A stretch of 26,676 bases of DNA from Gammaproteobacteria bacterium (lineage in GTDB: Bacteria; Pseudomonadota; Gammaproteobacteria; JAABTG01), in assembly GCA_030066245.1 (NCBI GenBank), contig JASJBY010000011.1:1-26676 (forward strand). Direction: 5' to 3'. The notes beneath the pieces were generated by a model. That model was not told where the DNA came from. It ran no database searches and saw nothing but the letters and a program-made list of their open reading frames with translations. The position numbers were made by a program, and so were the translations under genes. Below, piece after piece: positions 1 to 8,370 of the stretch (positions are counted from its first letter, which is position 1; every line of letters begins with the position of its first letter).

Positions 1-1178
1 GCGTCGTCGATAGCCCTTCGCAGAGCATCGAGATCGCGTATGTCGACGCTGATTCCCGCGCCCTGCTCGCCTCGCGCGGGCTTTACCACCACGGACTGGT
101 GGTCCTCCAGAAAAGCGAGCGCCTGGTGTTCGTCCTTGACCTTGACCTGTTCCGGCACGCGCAACCCAGCCTGACGCAGCACCCGGTGGGTCGTGGATTT
201 ATCGTCGCACCGGCTCATGGCGACAGCTGTAGTGAGCTCGCTCAGGGATTCGCGACACACAATGCTCCGGCCACCGAAGCTCAGCTCGAAGTAACCCCCC
301 TCCGGATCCAGCACATCCACATAGATACCCCGCTTCTGAGCTTCGCGAATAATGATGCGGGCGTAGGGATTCAAACTTGCACCCACGTCGTCGCCGGTGA
401 ACAGCGGTTCGTTGTGGGGATTTTTGTGCTTCAGGGCGAAAACCGGGACCCGCTCGAAACCCAGCTTCTCGTAGATGCGAATGGCCTGCTCGTTGTCGTG
501 CAGAACCGACAGATCCAGGTAGGCGCGACCCCGGGCCTGGTAATGCTCGGCAATCTGACGCACCAGCGCCTGACCTATGCCCGGCACGCTGGCCTGGGGG
601 TCCACGGCCAGGGACCACAGGCTGGCGCCGTTCTCGGGATCGCCGAAAGCGGTCGAGTGATCGACGCCCATGACGGCCCCCATCACCTGACCGGTCTCCA
701 GATCCACTGCAAGCATGTATGTCAGCAGGCGCGAGGCGCGGTGCTCCCAGAGAAAGTCGGCGTCCGGCGGCACCATATGCCGGCGGAGGTAGAGATCGTG
801 CACGGCTTCGGCATCCTCCGGGCTGTTCAGCAGCCGGACAGCGAAGCCCCTGGCGCGCAGGTGCGGTGGCCTGTAGCGATCCAGCCAAAGACGGAAGGTG
901 TGCGAGGGGTCGAGAAATACCTCCTGGGGCGCCAGAGAGACGGCCACGTGAGGGTCGGACACGTACAGGGCTATGTCCCGGCGATTCGGCTGCTCGGCAC
1001 AGAGATCCGCCACCATCGCAGCGGGGTCCGCGAAAGTCTGCGCAAAGATCAATCGCCCCCAGCCACAATCGACCACCGCGTCGTTGCGCACTCCGGGGTC
1101 GCGCTCACCGGCGTGGACGCTGACGCTGCGCGAGCGGCGCCGCTCCAGACGAAGGCGCCGTCTTTCGTTTATATTCAT
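1..1178 (-). CDS. ngg: N-acetylglutaminylglutamine synthetase, GNAT plus ATP-grasp (C-terminus beyond window)
   Basis: The reverse strand is open from an ATG at 1178 to the window edge, giving 392 codons with no stop. The first third is divergent. A GNAT acetyltransferase region follows at about residues 100-235, with the acetyl-CoA-loop-like stretch SVPGIGQALVRQ and the typical ending IYEKLGFERVPV. From about residue 255 an ATP-grasp part begins, with the ATP-binding strand VVVKPARGEQGAG near residue 370. This GNAT/ATP-grasp fusion next to an AsnB-like amidotransferase is the known signature of the NAGGN osmolyte pathway: it acetylates glutamine and ligates a second glutamine to make N-acetylglutaminylglutamine. 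It starts 18 bp after asnO stops and is probably co-transcribed. The pathway's usual third gene, an M42 peptidase, may lie just outside. The missing part is the rest of the ATP-grasp domain. The family call is firm; the symbol is by family. Confidence 0.88.
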   Translation of the reverse strand, partial: MNINERRRLRLERRRSRSVSVHAGERDPGVRNDAVVDCGWGRLIFAQTFADPAAMVADLCAEQPNRRDIALYVSDPHVAVSLAPQEVFLDPSHTFRLWLDRYRPPHLRARGFAVRLLNSPEDAEAVHDLYLRRHMVPPDADFLWEHRASRLLTYMLAVDLETGQVMGAVMGVDHSTAFGDPENGASLWSLAVDPQASVPGIGQALVRQIAEHYQARGRAYLDLSVLHDNEQAIRIYEKLGFERVPVFALKHKNPHNEPLFTGDDVGASLNPYARIIIREAQKRGIYVDVLDPEGGYFELSFGGRSIVCRESLSELTTAVAMSRCDDKSTTHRVLRQAGLRVPEQVKVKDEHQALAFLEDHQSVVVKPARGEQGAGISVDIRDLDALRRAIDD

Positions 1179-1196
1179 TCGCGCCTCTCTCGGTCA

Positions 1197-2969
1197 CTAA
1201 AGGCGATGCTGCTGCAGCCAGTACTCAAGCAGCGTGACCTGCCATAGCTTGGAGCCCTGCAGCGGTGTAATGTGGCCGCTGGGGTCGTCGAGCAGCCGGT
1301 CCACATACTCGCGCCGAAACAAGGTACGCTGACGGGCGGCGTCGCTGTCCAGAACTCCCCGCACGAAATCCAGGTACTCGTGCTGGATGTGCTTGAGAGC
1401 GGGCACAGGGAAATAGCCCTTGGGACGGTCGATAACCTGGTTGGGAATAACGCTCCGGGCGGCCTCCTTGAGCACACCCTTGCCCCCGGCGGCAAGCTTG
1501 TGGCGGGCCGGTATCCGCGCGGCCAGCTCCACCAGCTCGTGGTCCAGGAACGGCACGCGCGCCTCCAGTCCCCAGGCCATGGTCATGTTGTCAACCCGCT
1601 TCACAGGATCATCGACAAGCATCACCGTCGTGTCGAGACGCAGGGCGCGGTCTATGCCCCGCCTTGCACCGGGCTGAGCGAAATGCCGTTCAACGAAGTC
1701 GCGGCTGTGGTCATCACCCACGTGCTCCGGGTGCACCGCGCCGGTGTACTCCGCATGGTCCCGGTCGAAGAACACACCGGCATAAGTCTGCGCCGCGTCA
1801 TCGGCCTCCACCAACGGCGGATACCAGTGATAGCCGGCGAACACCTCGTCGGCCCCTTGCCCACTCTGCACCACCTTGACGTGCTTGGACACCTCCTGGG
1901 ACAACAAGAAGAAGCCGATGACATCGTGACTGACCATGGGCTCACTCATGGCGCCCACGCACTGCTCGAGCGATGGCAGCAAACGCCGGGAGTCGACAAA
2001 AATCTTGTGGTGGTCGGTGCCGAAATGCCTGGCGACGATGTCGGAGTATTCGAACTCGTCACCCTTCTCGCCGCCCGCCGCCTCGAACCCCACCGAGAAC
2101 GTGCTGAGCCCGTGCTGACCCTGCTCGGCGAGCAGACCGACGATGAGGCTGGAGTCCAGGCCGCCGGACAACAGCACGCCGACCGGCACATCGGCGACCA
2201 GGCGGCGTTCCACGGCAGTGCGGAGCATGTCCAGAGTGCGTTCCTGCCAGTCCTGATAGCTCAGCTCCGTTTCCTCGGGTGAGGTCTCGAAGCGCAGCGA
2301 CCAGAAACGGTGGTCGCGGCTGCGGCCGTCCGGTTCCACGACACGGATGGTGGCTGGCGGCAGCTTGCGCACGCCCTTGAGCATGGTGTGTGGTGCCGGG
2401 ACCACGGCATGAAAGGTCATGTAGTGGTGCAGGGCGACCGGGTCCAGCGAGATATCGATGCCACCGCTGGCGAGCAGCGCCGGAAGGGTTGACGCAAAGC
2501 GCAGACCGTCGTTGAGCTCGGCGACGTACAAAGGCTTTATGCCGAGGCGGTCCCGCGCCAGAACCAGGCGGCCCGAGTCCCGCTCCCAGATGCCGAAGGC
2601 AAACATGCCCAAGAAGCGGTCGACGCAGCCGATCCCCCAAGCGTCATAGCTCTTCAGGATGACCTCGGTATCACCCTCGGAGAAAAAGCGATAACCAAGC
2701 GCCCGCAATTCGGCGCGCAATTCCCGGTAGTTGTAGATGCAGCCATTGAACACGATGCCGAGACCAAGCTCGTTGTCCACCATGGGCTGCTGCGCGTGCT
2801 CCGACAGGTCAATGATTTTCAGCCGCCGGTGCCCGGCGGCCACATGATTCATGTGGAAGAGGCCGCCCGCATCAGGCCCGCGGGGCACCATCACTGCATT
2901 CATCGCCTGAAGGGGTTCAACGCGGGGCTGAGAGCGGTCGAAGCGGATTTCTCCGCAGATTCCACACAT
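1197..2969 (-). CDS. asnO: N-acetylglutaminylglutamine amidotransferase (asparagine synthase family)
   Basis: This 590-residue protein is a class II glutamine amidotransferase fused to an asparagine-synthetase domain. Starting at the ATG at 2969 places the nucleophile Cys2 in MCGICGE, as the family requires after Met removal; an upstream start would bury it. GGAG lies a few bases before this ATG. The N-terminal glutaminase (about 1-215) has RGPDAGG and NGCIYNYREL. The synthetase domain carries the ATP pyrophosphatase motif SGGLDSS at 268-274 and later SGQGADEVFAGYHWYPP. In the NAGGN pathway it amidates N-acetylglutaminylglutamine to the neutral dipeptide osmoprotectant. The length and the adjacent GNAT/ATP-grasp gene fit this branch better than ordinary AsnB. 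Expression is probably osmotically induced, as in Pseudomonas and Sinorhizobium, though no operator was recognised here. Confidence 0.93.
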   Translation of the reverse strand: MCGICGEIRFDRSQPRVEPLQAMNAVMVPRGPDAGGLFHMNHVAAGHRRLKIIDLSEHAQQPMVDNELGLGIVFNGCIYNYRELRAELRALGYRFFSEGDTEVILKSYDAWGIGCVDRFLGMFAFGIWERDSGRLVLARDRLGIKPLYVAELNDGLRFASTLPALLASGGIDISLDPVALHHYMTFHAVVPAPHTMLKGVRKLPPATIRVVEPDGRSRDHRFWSLRFETSPEETELSYQDWQERTLDMLRTAVERRLVADVPVGVLLSGGLDSSLIVGLLAEQGQHGLSTFSVGFEAAGGEKGDEFEYSDIVARHFGTDHHKIFVDSRRLLPSLEQCVGAMSEPMVSHDVIGFFLLSQEVSKHVKVVQSGQGADEVFAGYHWYPPLVEADDAAQTYAGVFFDRDHAEYTGAVHPEHVGDDHSRDFVERHFAQPGARRGIDRALRLDTTVMLVDDPVKRVDNMTMAWGLEARVPFLDHELVELAARIPARHKLAAGGKGVLKEAARSVIPNQVIDRPKGYFPVPALKHIQHEYLDFVRGVLDSDAARQRTLFRREYVDRLLDDPSGHITPLQGSKLWQVTLLEYWLQQHRL

Positions 2970-3024
2970 GGAGAGCTCCGAAGCCAGTGGAAAGTCGGAC
3001 GCCTGCGTAGGAGAGCGAGCACCC

Positions 3025-3052
3025 ATACTAAGCGATCGGCATAAGAATTTCA
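3025..3052 (-). promoter_or_regulatory. possible sigma70-like promoter for asnO-ngg
   Basis: On the reverse strand a TGAAAT hexamer (3052-3047) is separated by 16 bp from TAGTAT (3030-3025), about 55 bp before the asnO ATG. This is a weak match to -35/-10 elements, found by eye in the 235-bp gap between asnO and the divergent YkgJ-like gene. Confidence 0.28.
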
Positions 3053-3204
3053 GTCATGGACGCCCTGACCGTGGGCGGTGCGGCGCCACGTACAGGCACG
3101 GCGCGTCGGACCTGCACCACCGTTCGCCGCCGGCTCCCGGGGGTGGATTCGATGCAGCGAAACGGGTGTATTTCCTGTAGCCTTACGCGAGAGCCTTGGT
3201 CTAA

Positions 3205-3969
3205 TTGGCGCACAACTCGGGACCCCTGCAGCGTATCGTGGAAACTTCGTTCAGCCGTTCGGATGCGCGTTCCATGCTGCGCGCAAAAGCCTGGCGCGCC
3301 GTGCGCGTCGCGACCGAATCCCGGTTGTCCGGGGGACCGTCCCCGGAAGAGCTGCCCCGTCTAGCGCAAGAGGCGGCGCAACTGGCGGAGACGGCGCTGG
3401 CCTCGTTAGCGCCCCGGGCCATCGAGGATCCGCGGGCGATTGGCTGGCAAGTCCCCAACTGCCGCCCCGGCTGCCACTTCTGCTGCTACGAGCAGGTCAA
3501 CGTCACGCCCCCGGAAGTGTTCAGTCTGGCGGACCACATACGGGCCAACTGGTCCGAAGGCCGGATCCGCTCCCTTCGCAAGAAGCTGACGGCCGCCGCC
3601 AGCTTGTCCCGCGGCCTCGACCACGAAGCCTATTTCGCTGCGCGCATCCGATGCCCCCTTCTCGACAGCGAGGACCGGTGCAGCGTCTATGCCGTGCGGC
3701 CGCTGATGTGTCGCGCCTACAACTCCCTTGACGTGGCAGCGTGCGAACGGGCCGCGAAGAACCCCTCGAAACCAGCCCACCAGCGGGGTGTGCGCACCAA
3801 CGGCACGATTCACGGCATCATGGACGGGGCTTTCGGCGGCCTAAAAGAGGCACTCGGCAAAAGCGGGCGGCAGGAGTTCCTGCCCAATCTGGTGGTCGCC
3901 CTCCACCAGGCTTTGGATAATCCGGAGCTGCAGCGCCGCTGGCTCGCGGGCAAACAGGTGTTTCAATAG
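3205..3969 (+). CDS. YkgJ-type cysteine cluster protein
   Basis: A soluble protein of up to 254 residues with the YkgJ/CxxCxxCC signature: Cys86, Cys90, Cys93 and Cys94 (NCRPGCHFCC), followed by Cys150, Cys159, Cys169 and Cys180, with the family-typical RCPLLDSEDRCSVYAVRPLMCR. These cysteines are thought to bind a metal, zinc or an iron-sulfur centre; the role is not known in general. The annotated start is a TTG at 3205; a GTG at 3238 and an ATG at 3274 are alternatives, none with a clear Shine-Dalgarno sequence, so the first 23 residues are uncertain. It diverges from asnO and stands alone: the next gene downstream is on the other strand. The family is sure, the biochemical role is not. Confidence 0.85.
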   Translation: MAHNSGPLQRIVETSFSRSDARSMLRAKAWRAVRVATESRLSGGPSPEELPRLAQEAAQLAETALASLAPRAIEDPRAIGWQVPNCRPGCHFCCYEQVNVTPPEVFSLADHIRANWSEGRIRSLRKKLTAAASLSRGLDHEAYFAARIRCPLLDSEDRCSVYAVRPLMCRAYNSLDVAACERAAKNPSKPAHQRGVRTNGTIHGIMDGAFGGLKEALGKSGRQEFLPNLVVALHQALDNPELQRRWLAGKQVFQ

Positions 3970-4045
3970 CCCGAGTCCCTCTACGCCCTCGGGCGAGGGC
4001 GTCGCGATCACCGATACGGGATGACGGTGACACCGGTACCCGCCG

Positions 4046-4780
4046 TTAGCGCTCCTCCAGGTAGTATTCGATGGTGGAGACCACGCGTACGCTCTTGTGC
4101 AGCTGGCTCTGCTCCGTGATTCCCGGCGCACGGTCCCGTGGTCGAATGACAAATACCCCCTGGCTGGCCCGTCGAATCCCGCCGAGTCGACTGGCCGCAT
4201 CCGCGGCGAACTGCTCCGCCGCGCGTCTAGCGTTGGCCGTCGCCTCCGCTATCATCCCCGGCTTCAGCTCGGTCACCCGGGTGAACAGGTAGGCCGGCCC
4301 TGCGTGCGGCCCGCCCTCGCCCGCCAGCACTACCCCAGCGTCCACCAGGTCGCCAATGTGCTGACTCGCCTCCTTCACCAGCTCTGGCTGGTTCGTGCGC
4401 ACCATCAATGTCTCCGTGATCACAAACCGGCTCTCAATGGGCCCGCTGCGATAGGGATTCGCCAGCCGGTCGTTCACCGTCAACCGATGTACCTCCGTGT
4501 CTCCGTCTTGCAGACCGAAGCGCCGCAGGAAGCCCATTACCGCCCGCTCGCTACGCTTGACACCCGCCTGGGCCCTGGTCAGTTCATCGTCCGTGACCAC
4601 GAAGCGAATCGGCCACAAGGCGATGTCGGCCTGCACTTCGCGCTCGGACAGCCCCTTGACTGAAACGAAGCGGTCAGCGGTGCGTCCCTGGACGAACCCG
4701 TCCCCCACGAACCAGCCACCGAGGGCGACGCCCGCGGCCAAAAGCGCCGCCGCTAGGCCGTTGTTTGAGACCGTCTTCAT
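4046..4780 (-). CDS. SIMPL-domain (DUF541) protein, membrane-anchored
   Basis: A 244-residue protein with an N-terminal hydrophobic segment (about residues 8-27) that should anchor or export it, followed by a SIMPL/DUF541 domain. Visible family features are VSVKGLSEREVQADIALWPI near the start, LFTRVTELKPGMIAEATANA in the middle and the C-terminal QSQLHKSVRVVSTIEYYLEE. SIMPL proteins form periplasmic or surface oligomers, and some protect against oxidative stress; none of this is specific here. The ATG at 4780 is preferred because it begins the hydrophobic leader; AAGGA lies 12 bp upstream. The open frame runs on to 4852, but that part overlaps the divergent cupin gene. The gene is divergent from the cupin with 65 bp between starts, so they may share a control region. 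Confidence 0.85.
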   Translation of the reverse strand: MKTVSNNGLAAALLAAGVALGGWFVGDGFVQGRTADRFVSVKGLSEREVQADIALWPIRFVVTDDELTRAQAGVKRSERAVMGFLRRFGLQDGDTEVHRLTVNDRLANPYRSGPIESRFVITETLMVRTNQPELVKEASQHIGDLVDAGVVLAGEGGPHAGPAYLFTRVTELKPGMIAEATANARRAAEQFAADAASRLGGIRRASQGVFVIRPRDRAPGITEQSQLHKSVRVVSTIEYYLEER

Positions 4781-4845
4781 GGGAGAAACAAATCCTTTCC
4801 CTCCGAGGTCCACAAACAACGTGGAAACCCACGGAGGCGCTGTCC

Positions 4846-5322
4846 ATGTCACAAGTGTTGACCGCGAGCCTGAGGATGCTACTGCTGGGAGCCGGCAGCG
4901 CGCTGCTGCCCATCTCGGGGCTCGCTGAGCCCAGCGACGAAGCCATTGTCACGGTGCGCACCCCGGTAGGCATCGAGGCCAAGCAACAACTACCCTATTT
5001 CGTCGGCATCTCCGCCGAAACCGCCGGCGCTAAGGGACTGTCCATGAGCCTGGTGATTATCCCGGCCGGCGCCGCAGCTCGGCCCCACTACCACAAGGGC
5101 TACGAATCGGCCATCTACCTCCTGGAAGGACGGGTGGAAACTCGCTACGGCGCCGGTCTGACGAAATCGGTTGAGCATCAGGCAGGCGACTTCATCCTGA
5201 TTCCGCCGGGTGTGCCTCATCAGCCGCGCAACCTGAGCACCACCCAGCGGGCCGTGGCTATCGTTGCTCGCAACGACCCGAGAGAGCAGGACAACGTGGT
5301 TCCCTACGACCCCGAGCCATGA
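4846..5322 (+). CDS. secreted small cupin-domain protein
   Basis: A 158-residue protein with a probable signal peptide (about residues 1-27, ending SGLAEP) and one cupin domain. Both cupin motifs fit the consensus: motif 1 G75-x5-H81-x-H83-x3-E87-x7-G95, motif 2 G114-x5-P120-x-G122-x2-H125-x3-N129. His81, His83, Glu87 and His125 would bind a metal. The substrate cannot be read from sequence; such single-domain cupins include isomerases, dioxygenases and sensors. The ATG at 4846 follows ACGGAGG with about 8 bp spacing, which decides it over the in-frame ATG at 4765. It diverges from the SIMPL gene and converges on the small ORF that ends at 5344. Confidence 0.85.
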   Translation: MSQVLTASLRMLLLGAGSALLPISGLAEPSDEAIVTVRTPVGIEAKQQLPYFVGISAETAGAKGLSMSLVIIPAGAAARPHYHKGYESAIYLLEGRVETRYGAGLTKSVEHQAGDFILIPPGVPHQPRNLSTTQRAVAIVARNDPREQDNVVPYDPEP

Positions 5323-5343
5323 AAGACGTAGCAGGCCCGATAA

Positions 5344-5649
5344 TCATGCCCGACCCACGTTGATGTCATTGGGAGAATGGTAATACTCGCTCTCGGCGGC
5401 GAGGCGCTGCGCGTCCTGCAATAGCGCCGCCAAGCGCCGCTCAGCCGTGTTCACCGGTGCGCATTCCTCACAATCCGGATCCTCACAGGGCTGTCGGGTG
5501 TACAGCCAGTACTGGATGACCCCAGCCAGCAGACCGTCCGCAATGTCCCACAGGTGGACCTGTGGATCTTTGTCGGCCAACCGATTCCCCAGCTCGATAA
5601 CCTGGTCGGCCGCCTCGTCGAATACGCTGTGCTCTGTTTCCGCAACCAT
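5344..5649 (-). CDS. small conserved-looking acidic protein with Cys motif
   Basis: A 101-residue soluble protein without recognised function. It is acidic, with a helical hydrophobic core (WDIADGLLAGVIQYWLYTRQ) and a CEDPDCEEC segment that could bind a metal. AAGGA sits 8 bp before the ATG, and codon use matches neighbouring genes, so it is probably real. It lies 58 bp downstream of the Rap1a/Tai-like gene on the same strand and is likely co-transcribed. No family name is offered. Confidence 0.7.
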   Translation of the reverse strand: MVAETEHSVFDEAADQVIELGNRLADKDPQVHLWDIADGLLAGVIQYWLYTRQPCEDPDCEECAPVNTAERRLAALLQDAQRLAAESEYYHSPNDINVGRA

Positions 5650-5707
5650 AGGGGAATCCTTCGAATGGCACTCGATGGCCGAATTCTATCAGACCGCTCG
5701 AGCCCTT

Positions 5708-6076
5708 CTACTCGCTCTCGCAGGGGAAGGCTTCCTGAAAAGCACGCACGACCTGCTGGGAAGCCAGATAACGAAGCAGGTCCGGGTGCTGCTCGAGGTA
5801 GGTGACGGTGATCTGGACGGCCTTTCTCGGCTCCACGCGGCCGGTCGGGCAGAACAGATTGCCGGCGGGCTTCTCCGCCACCCGGAAGTAATGCACCAGT
5901 TCCCAGATGCCGCCCACGTAGCCACTACAAACCATGGCTTGCATGGACTCCTCGGGCGTAAGAGGAGCGCTTTCTGACTTCAGCAGCATCCTGCATGCCT
6001 TCAGCAACTGGTTGCCGTCCATGGGAAGGCCTGCGACAGGCCACAGCAGGATCACTACCCAGAGCAGTCGCTTCAT
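5708..6076 (-). CDS. Rap1a/Tai-family-like secreted protein
   Basis: A 122-residue protein with a signal peptide (MKRLLWVVILLWPVAG, cleavage near residue 18) and a mature part that follows the Rap1a/Tai pattern: DGNQLLKAC near the mature start, an internal CSGYVGGI, a third Cys in NLFCPTG, then VTYLEQHPDLLRYLASQQVV and a terminal FPC. Rap1a and Tai4 are periplasmic immunity proteins against type VI amidase effectors, but most relatives stand alone with no effector nearby. Here no effector, VgrG or T6SS gene is visible, so immunity is only one possibility. The gene is followed by the small Cys protein in the same direction, and its upstream region abuts the interspersed repeat at 6149. Confidence 0.75.
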   Translation of the reverse strand: MKRLLWVVILLWPVAGLPMDGNQLLKACRMLLKSESAPLTPEESMQAMVCSGYVGGIWELVHYFRVAEKPAGNLFCPTGRVEPRKAVQITVTYLEQHPDLLRYLASQQVVRAFQEAFPCESE

Positions 6077-6148
6077 CGATTGTCCTTTGCGTGTGTCTTC
6101 GGACCTCGCAGCGGCCTTCCGCCCGGCGAACCCGGCGATATCCGCGCC

Positions 6149-6394
6149 TAGCCCGGATTTCTCACCAGGCGGACCTCGGATTGCAGGCTATGTCGGCCAA
6201 CTTAGCACATGGGCTTCACCGAGCCGGTCTTCCTTGTGAACAGCCTGTCCTATTCGGCTCTTGGCCCACTCCGGCTTTGCATCTTGACCGGTCCCCCTTG
6301 AGCCATAGCTACAGCTATGCCTCTGCGGGCGACCAGCCAATCTGCTTTGCCAGAGCGACCCAAGATTCCGAATCCCGGTGAGAGATCCGGGCTA
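6149..6394. repeat. interspersed repeat copy A with terminal inverted repeats
   Basis: A 246-bp non-coding element bounded by 18-bp inverted ends (6149-6166 and 6377-6394, one mismatch), beginning TAGCCCGGAT and ending ATCCGGGCTA. Two internal blocks recur in copy B: 6277-6299 is identical to 12796-12818 (23 bp), and 6303-6394 matches 12930-13021 at 85 of 92 positions. Block 2 opens with a self-complementary CATAGCT-ac-AGCTATG. No target duplication is evident and no protein is convincingly encoded. It has the shape of a miniature non-autonomous or structured repeat, between the Rap1a-like gene and purK. Confidence 0.75.
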
Positions 6395-6715
6395 ACTTCG
6401 GCGAGGGAAGCGCTCAGAAGGCCGGACGGTCCATTGAGATGTCCAACGCCTGAGCCGTTTTCACTATTTAGAACAGAATCTTGGAGTTAGAGCGGCTTTC
6501 TGAATGGGGTCCATGCCGCCCTCCGCGGCGCCCACCCTTCGGGTCGCCTCGCGCGTCCCGTCGTTTTATACGGTATCCTCGCACACTTCGTCCCGGCGCA
6601 TACCGCCCAGTCGTCCATCCGGGTGGTTGAGCGGCGGAGATTGAACACGGCTTTTTTGCGGGACCGGCTTGCGCCGGAACAGGAGTCCGGGGCCTTTAGT
6701 GAATCGGCGGCGTTG
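6395..6715. other. intergenic region upstream of purK
   Basis: This 321-bp stretch has no convincing gene. It must hold the purKE promoter, but no strong -35/-10 pair and no PurR-like operator stands out. It contains short G+C-rich inverted repeats, for example ACCC-TTC-GGGT near 6535 and CCGGC-ttg-GCCGG near 6665. Confidence 0.5.
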
Positions 6716-7873
6716 ATGAAAGACACTTTTCCTTGCCCGGTAGCCCGTATCGGCCTGATCGGCGGCGGTCAGCTCGGGCGAATGACGGTTAAGGCGGCCA
6801 GGCGTCTCGGCTGTACCTGTGTCGTGCTCGATCCGCTGCAAGGATCACCTGCAGGACAGGTCGCGGGCCATCAAATCGTCGGCGACTACAGCGACCCGGC
6901 GATGTTGCGCGAACTGGCCAAGTCCTGCGACTTGATTACCTTCGAACTTGAGAACATCGAGACCGAGACGCTCATCCGCCTGGAGGCGGAGGGACATCGC
7001 ATCTACCCGCGCCCTGAACTGCTTGCCAACATCCAGGACAAGTATCGGCAGAAGCGGCTCCTGCGGGAGGCCGGAATACCAACTTCAGACTTTATGGACA
7101 TGCCGAAGCCCGATGCCGACGTATTCGACAGCTTCGGCTATCCCCTGGTGCAGAAAGCGAGGCGCGGCGGCTACGACGGCCGCGGCGTGATTGTCATGAG
7201 CGATGCCCGCGCCTTTGCCGGCCACCTGTCGGTGCCGAGCTATGTGGAGCGCTTCGTCGAAGCCGAAAAAGAGCTCGCGGTAATTGTTGCGCGCAACGCG
7301 GGCGGCGAGTGCCGGGTTTATCCAACGGTGGAGATGCGCTTTCACCCGCAGCAGAACCTTCTCGACTTCCTGGTTGCGCCTGCCGGCGTGCCGCCCGAAG
7401 TGGCGCGCCATGCCGAGGACTTGGCGGTGCGGACGGTGGAGGCGATGGACGGGGTGGGCGTGTTCGGCATCGAAATGTTCCTGAGCAGCGATGGCCAGCT
7501 GCTGGTAAACGAGGTGGCGCCCCGAACCCATAACTCAGGTCACCACACCATCGAGGCCTGCGTCACCGACCAGTTTGAACAGCACCTGCGGGCGATTCTC
7601 GGACTGCCGCTGGGTGAGACCCGGCAGTTGTCACCGGCCACGATGGTCAACCTGCTCGGCGAACCGGGCTATCAGGGGCGTCCGTTGATCTCAGGGCTCG
7701 CCGCGGTGCTCGCGATACCCGGCGTCTGCCTGCACATCTACGGCAAAGCCGTGACCAAGCCTGGCCGTAAGATGGGCCATGTCACGGTGATTGACGAAAC
7801 CCTCGAGGGCGCCTGTGAGAAGGCCAGCGTCGTCAAGAAATCAATAAAGATTCTGGGAGACGAGAAACTATGA
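6716..7873 (+). CDS. purK: 5-(carboxyamino)imidazole ribonucleotide synthase
   Basis: A 385-residue ATP-grasp enzyme of purine synthesis that converts AIR, ATP and bicarbonate to N5-CAIR. The N-terminal nucleotide fold starts RIGLIGGGQLGRM. Next come ITFELENIE, the ATP-binding PLVQKARRGGYDGRGV, and the metal and ATP-binding FGIEMFLSSDGQLLVNEVAPRTHNSGHHTIEA. The length is typical. The ATG at 6716 lies about nine residues before the conserved GGGQLG strand, as in the family; the frame is open back to 6623, but that extension has no family features and no clear ribosome site. Its stop overlaps the purE start as ATGA, so the two are translationally coupled. Order is purK then purE, while purE-purK is more common. 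Confidence 0.95.
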   Translation: MKDTFPCPVARIGLIGGGQLGRMTVKAARRLGCTCVVLDPLQGSPAGQVAGHQIVGDYSDPAMLRELAKSCDLITFELENIETETLIRLEAEGHRIYPRPELLANIQDKYRQKRLLREAGIPTSDFMDMPKPDADVFDSFGYPLVQKARRGGYDGRGVIVMSDARAFAGHLSVPSYVERFVEAEKELAVIVARNAGGECRVYPTVEMRFHPQQNLLDFLVAPAGVPPEVARHAEDLAVRTVEAMDGVGVFGIEMFLSSDGQLLVNEVAPRTHNSGHHTIEACVTDQFEQHLRAILGLPLGETRQLSPATMVNLLGEPGYQGRPLISGLAAVLAIPGVCLHIYGKAVTKPGRKMGHVTVIDETLEGACEKASVVKKSIKILGDEKL

Positions 7874-8370
7874 ATACGGTTCGCGTCGGCATCATCATGG
7901 GGAGCGATTCGGACCTGCCGGTCATGGGGGAGGCTGCCGGCATTCTGGGAGAATTAGGCGTCCCCCACGAGCTGACCATCGTGTCCGCCCACCGCACGCC
8001 AGCGCGGCTGTACGAATACGCCCAGCAGGCACGGGGCCGCGGAATTCGCGTCATCATAGCCGGTGCGGGCGGCGCCGCTCACCTGCCCGGCATGGCGGCG
8101 GCGATCAGCGAACTGCCCGTGATCGGCGTGCCGGTCAGGACTTCAGCGCTCGGCGGTCAGGACTCGCTGCTGTCAATCGTGCAGATGCCTGCCGGGGTGC
8201 CGGTCGCCACCGTCGCGATCAACGGCGCCAAGAACGCCGGTATTCTTGCCGCGCAGATCCTTGGAGCCGGCGATGATGCCCTGCTCGATCGAGTGGCGCA
8301 GTTCAAGCGCGACCTCGAGGCTACAGTGCTCGACAAGATCAGGAAGCTCGATGCAGGCGAGGGCCCGTGA
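7870..8370 (+). CDS. purE: N5-carboxyaminoimidazole ribonucleotide mutase (class I PurE)
   Basis: A 166-residue cytosolic enzyme that moves the carboxyl group of N5-CAIR to C4, giving CAIR, the step after PurK. Class I marks are GSDSDLPVM at the nucleotide site, the SAHRTP loop with its catalytic histidine, AGAGGAAHLPGM and GVPVRTSALGGQDSLLSIVQMP. Pairing with PurK fits class I. The ATG at 7870 overlaps the purK stop by four bases; GGGAG lies 8 to 9 bp upstream, inside the purK end. The next gene, an OPT transporter, is convergent, and the 223-bp gap between them holds no gene or clear terminator. Confidence 0.96.
   Translation: MNTVRVGIIMGSDSDLPVMGEAAGILGELGVPHELTIVSAHRTPARLYEYAQQARGRGIRVIIAGAGGAAHLPGMAAAISELPVIGVPVRTSALGGQDSLLSIVQMPAGVPVATVAINGAKNAGILAAQILGAGDDALLDRVAQFKRDLEATVLDKIRKLDAGEGP

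Noticed and set aside
99..1247. 382-codon forward frame
   Set aside because: It is the antisense shadow of the GNAT/ATP-grasp gene, whose reverse frame shows clear family motifs.
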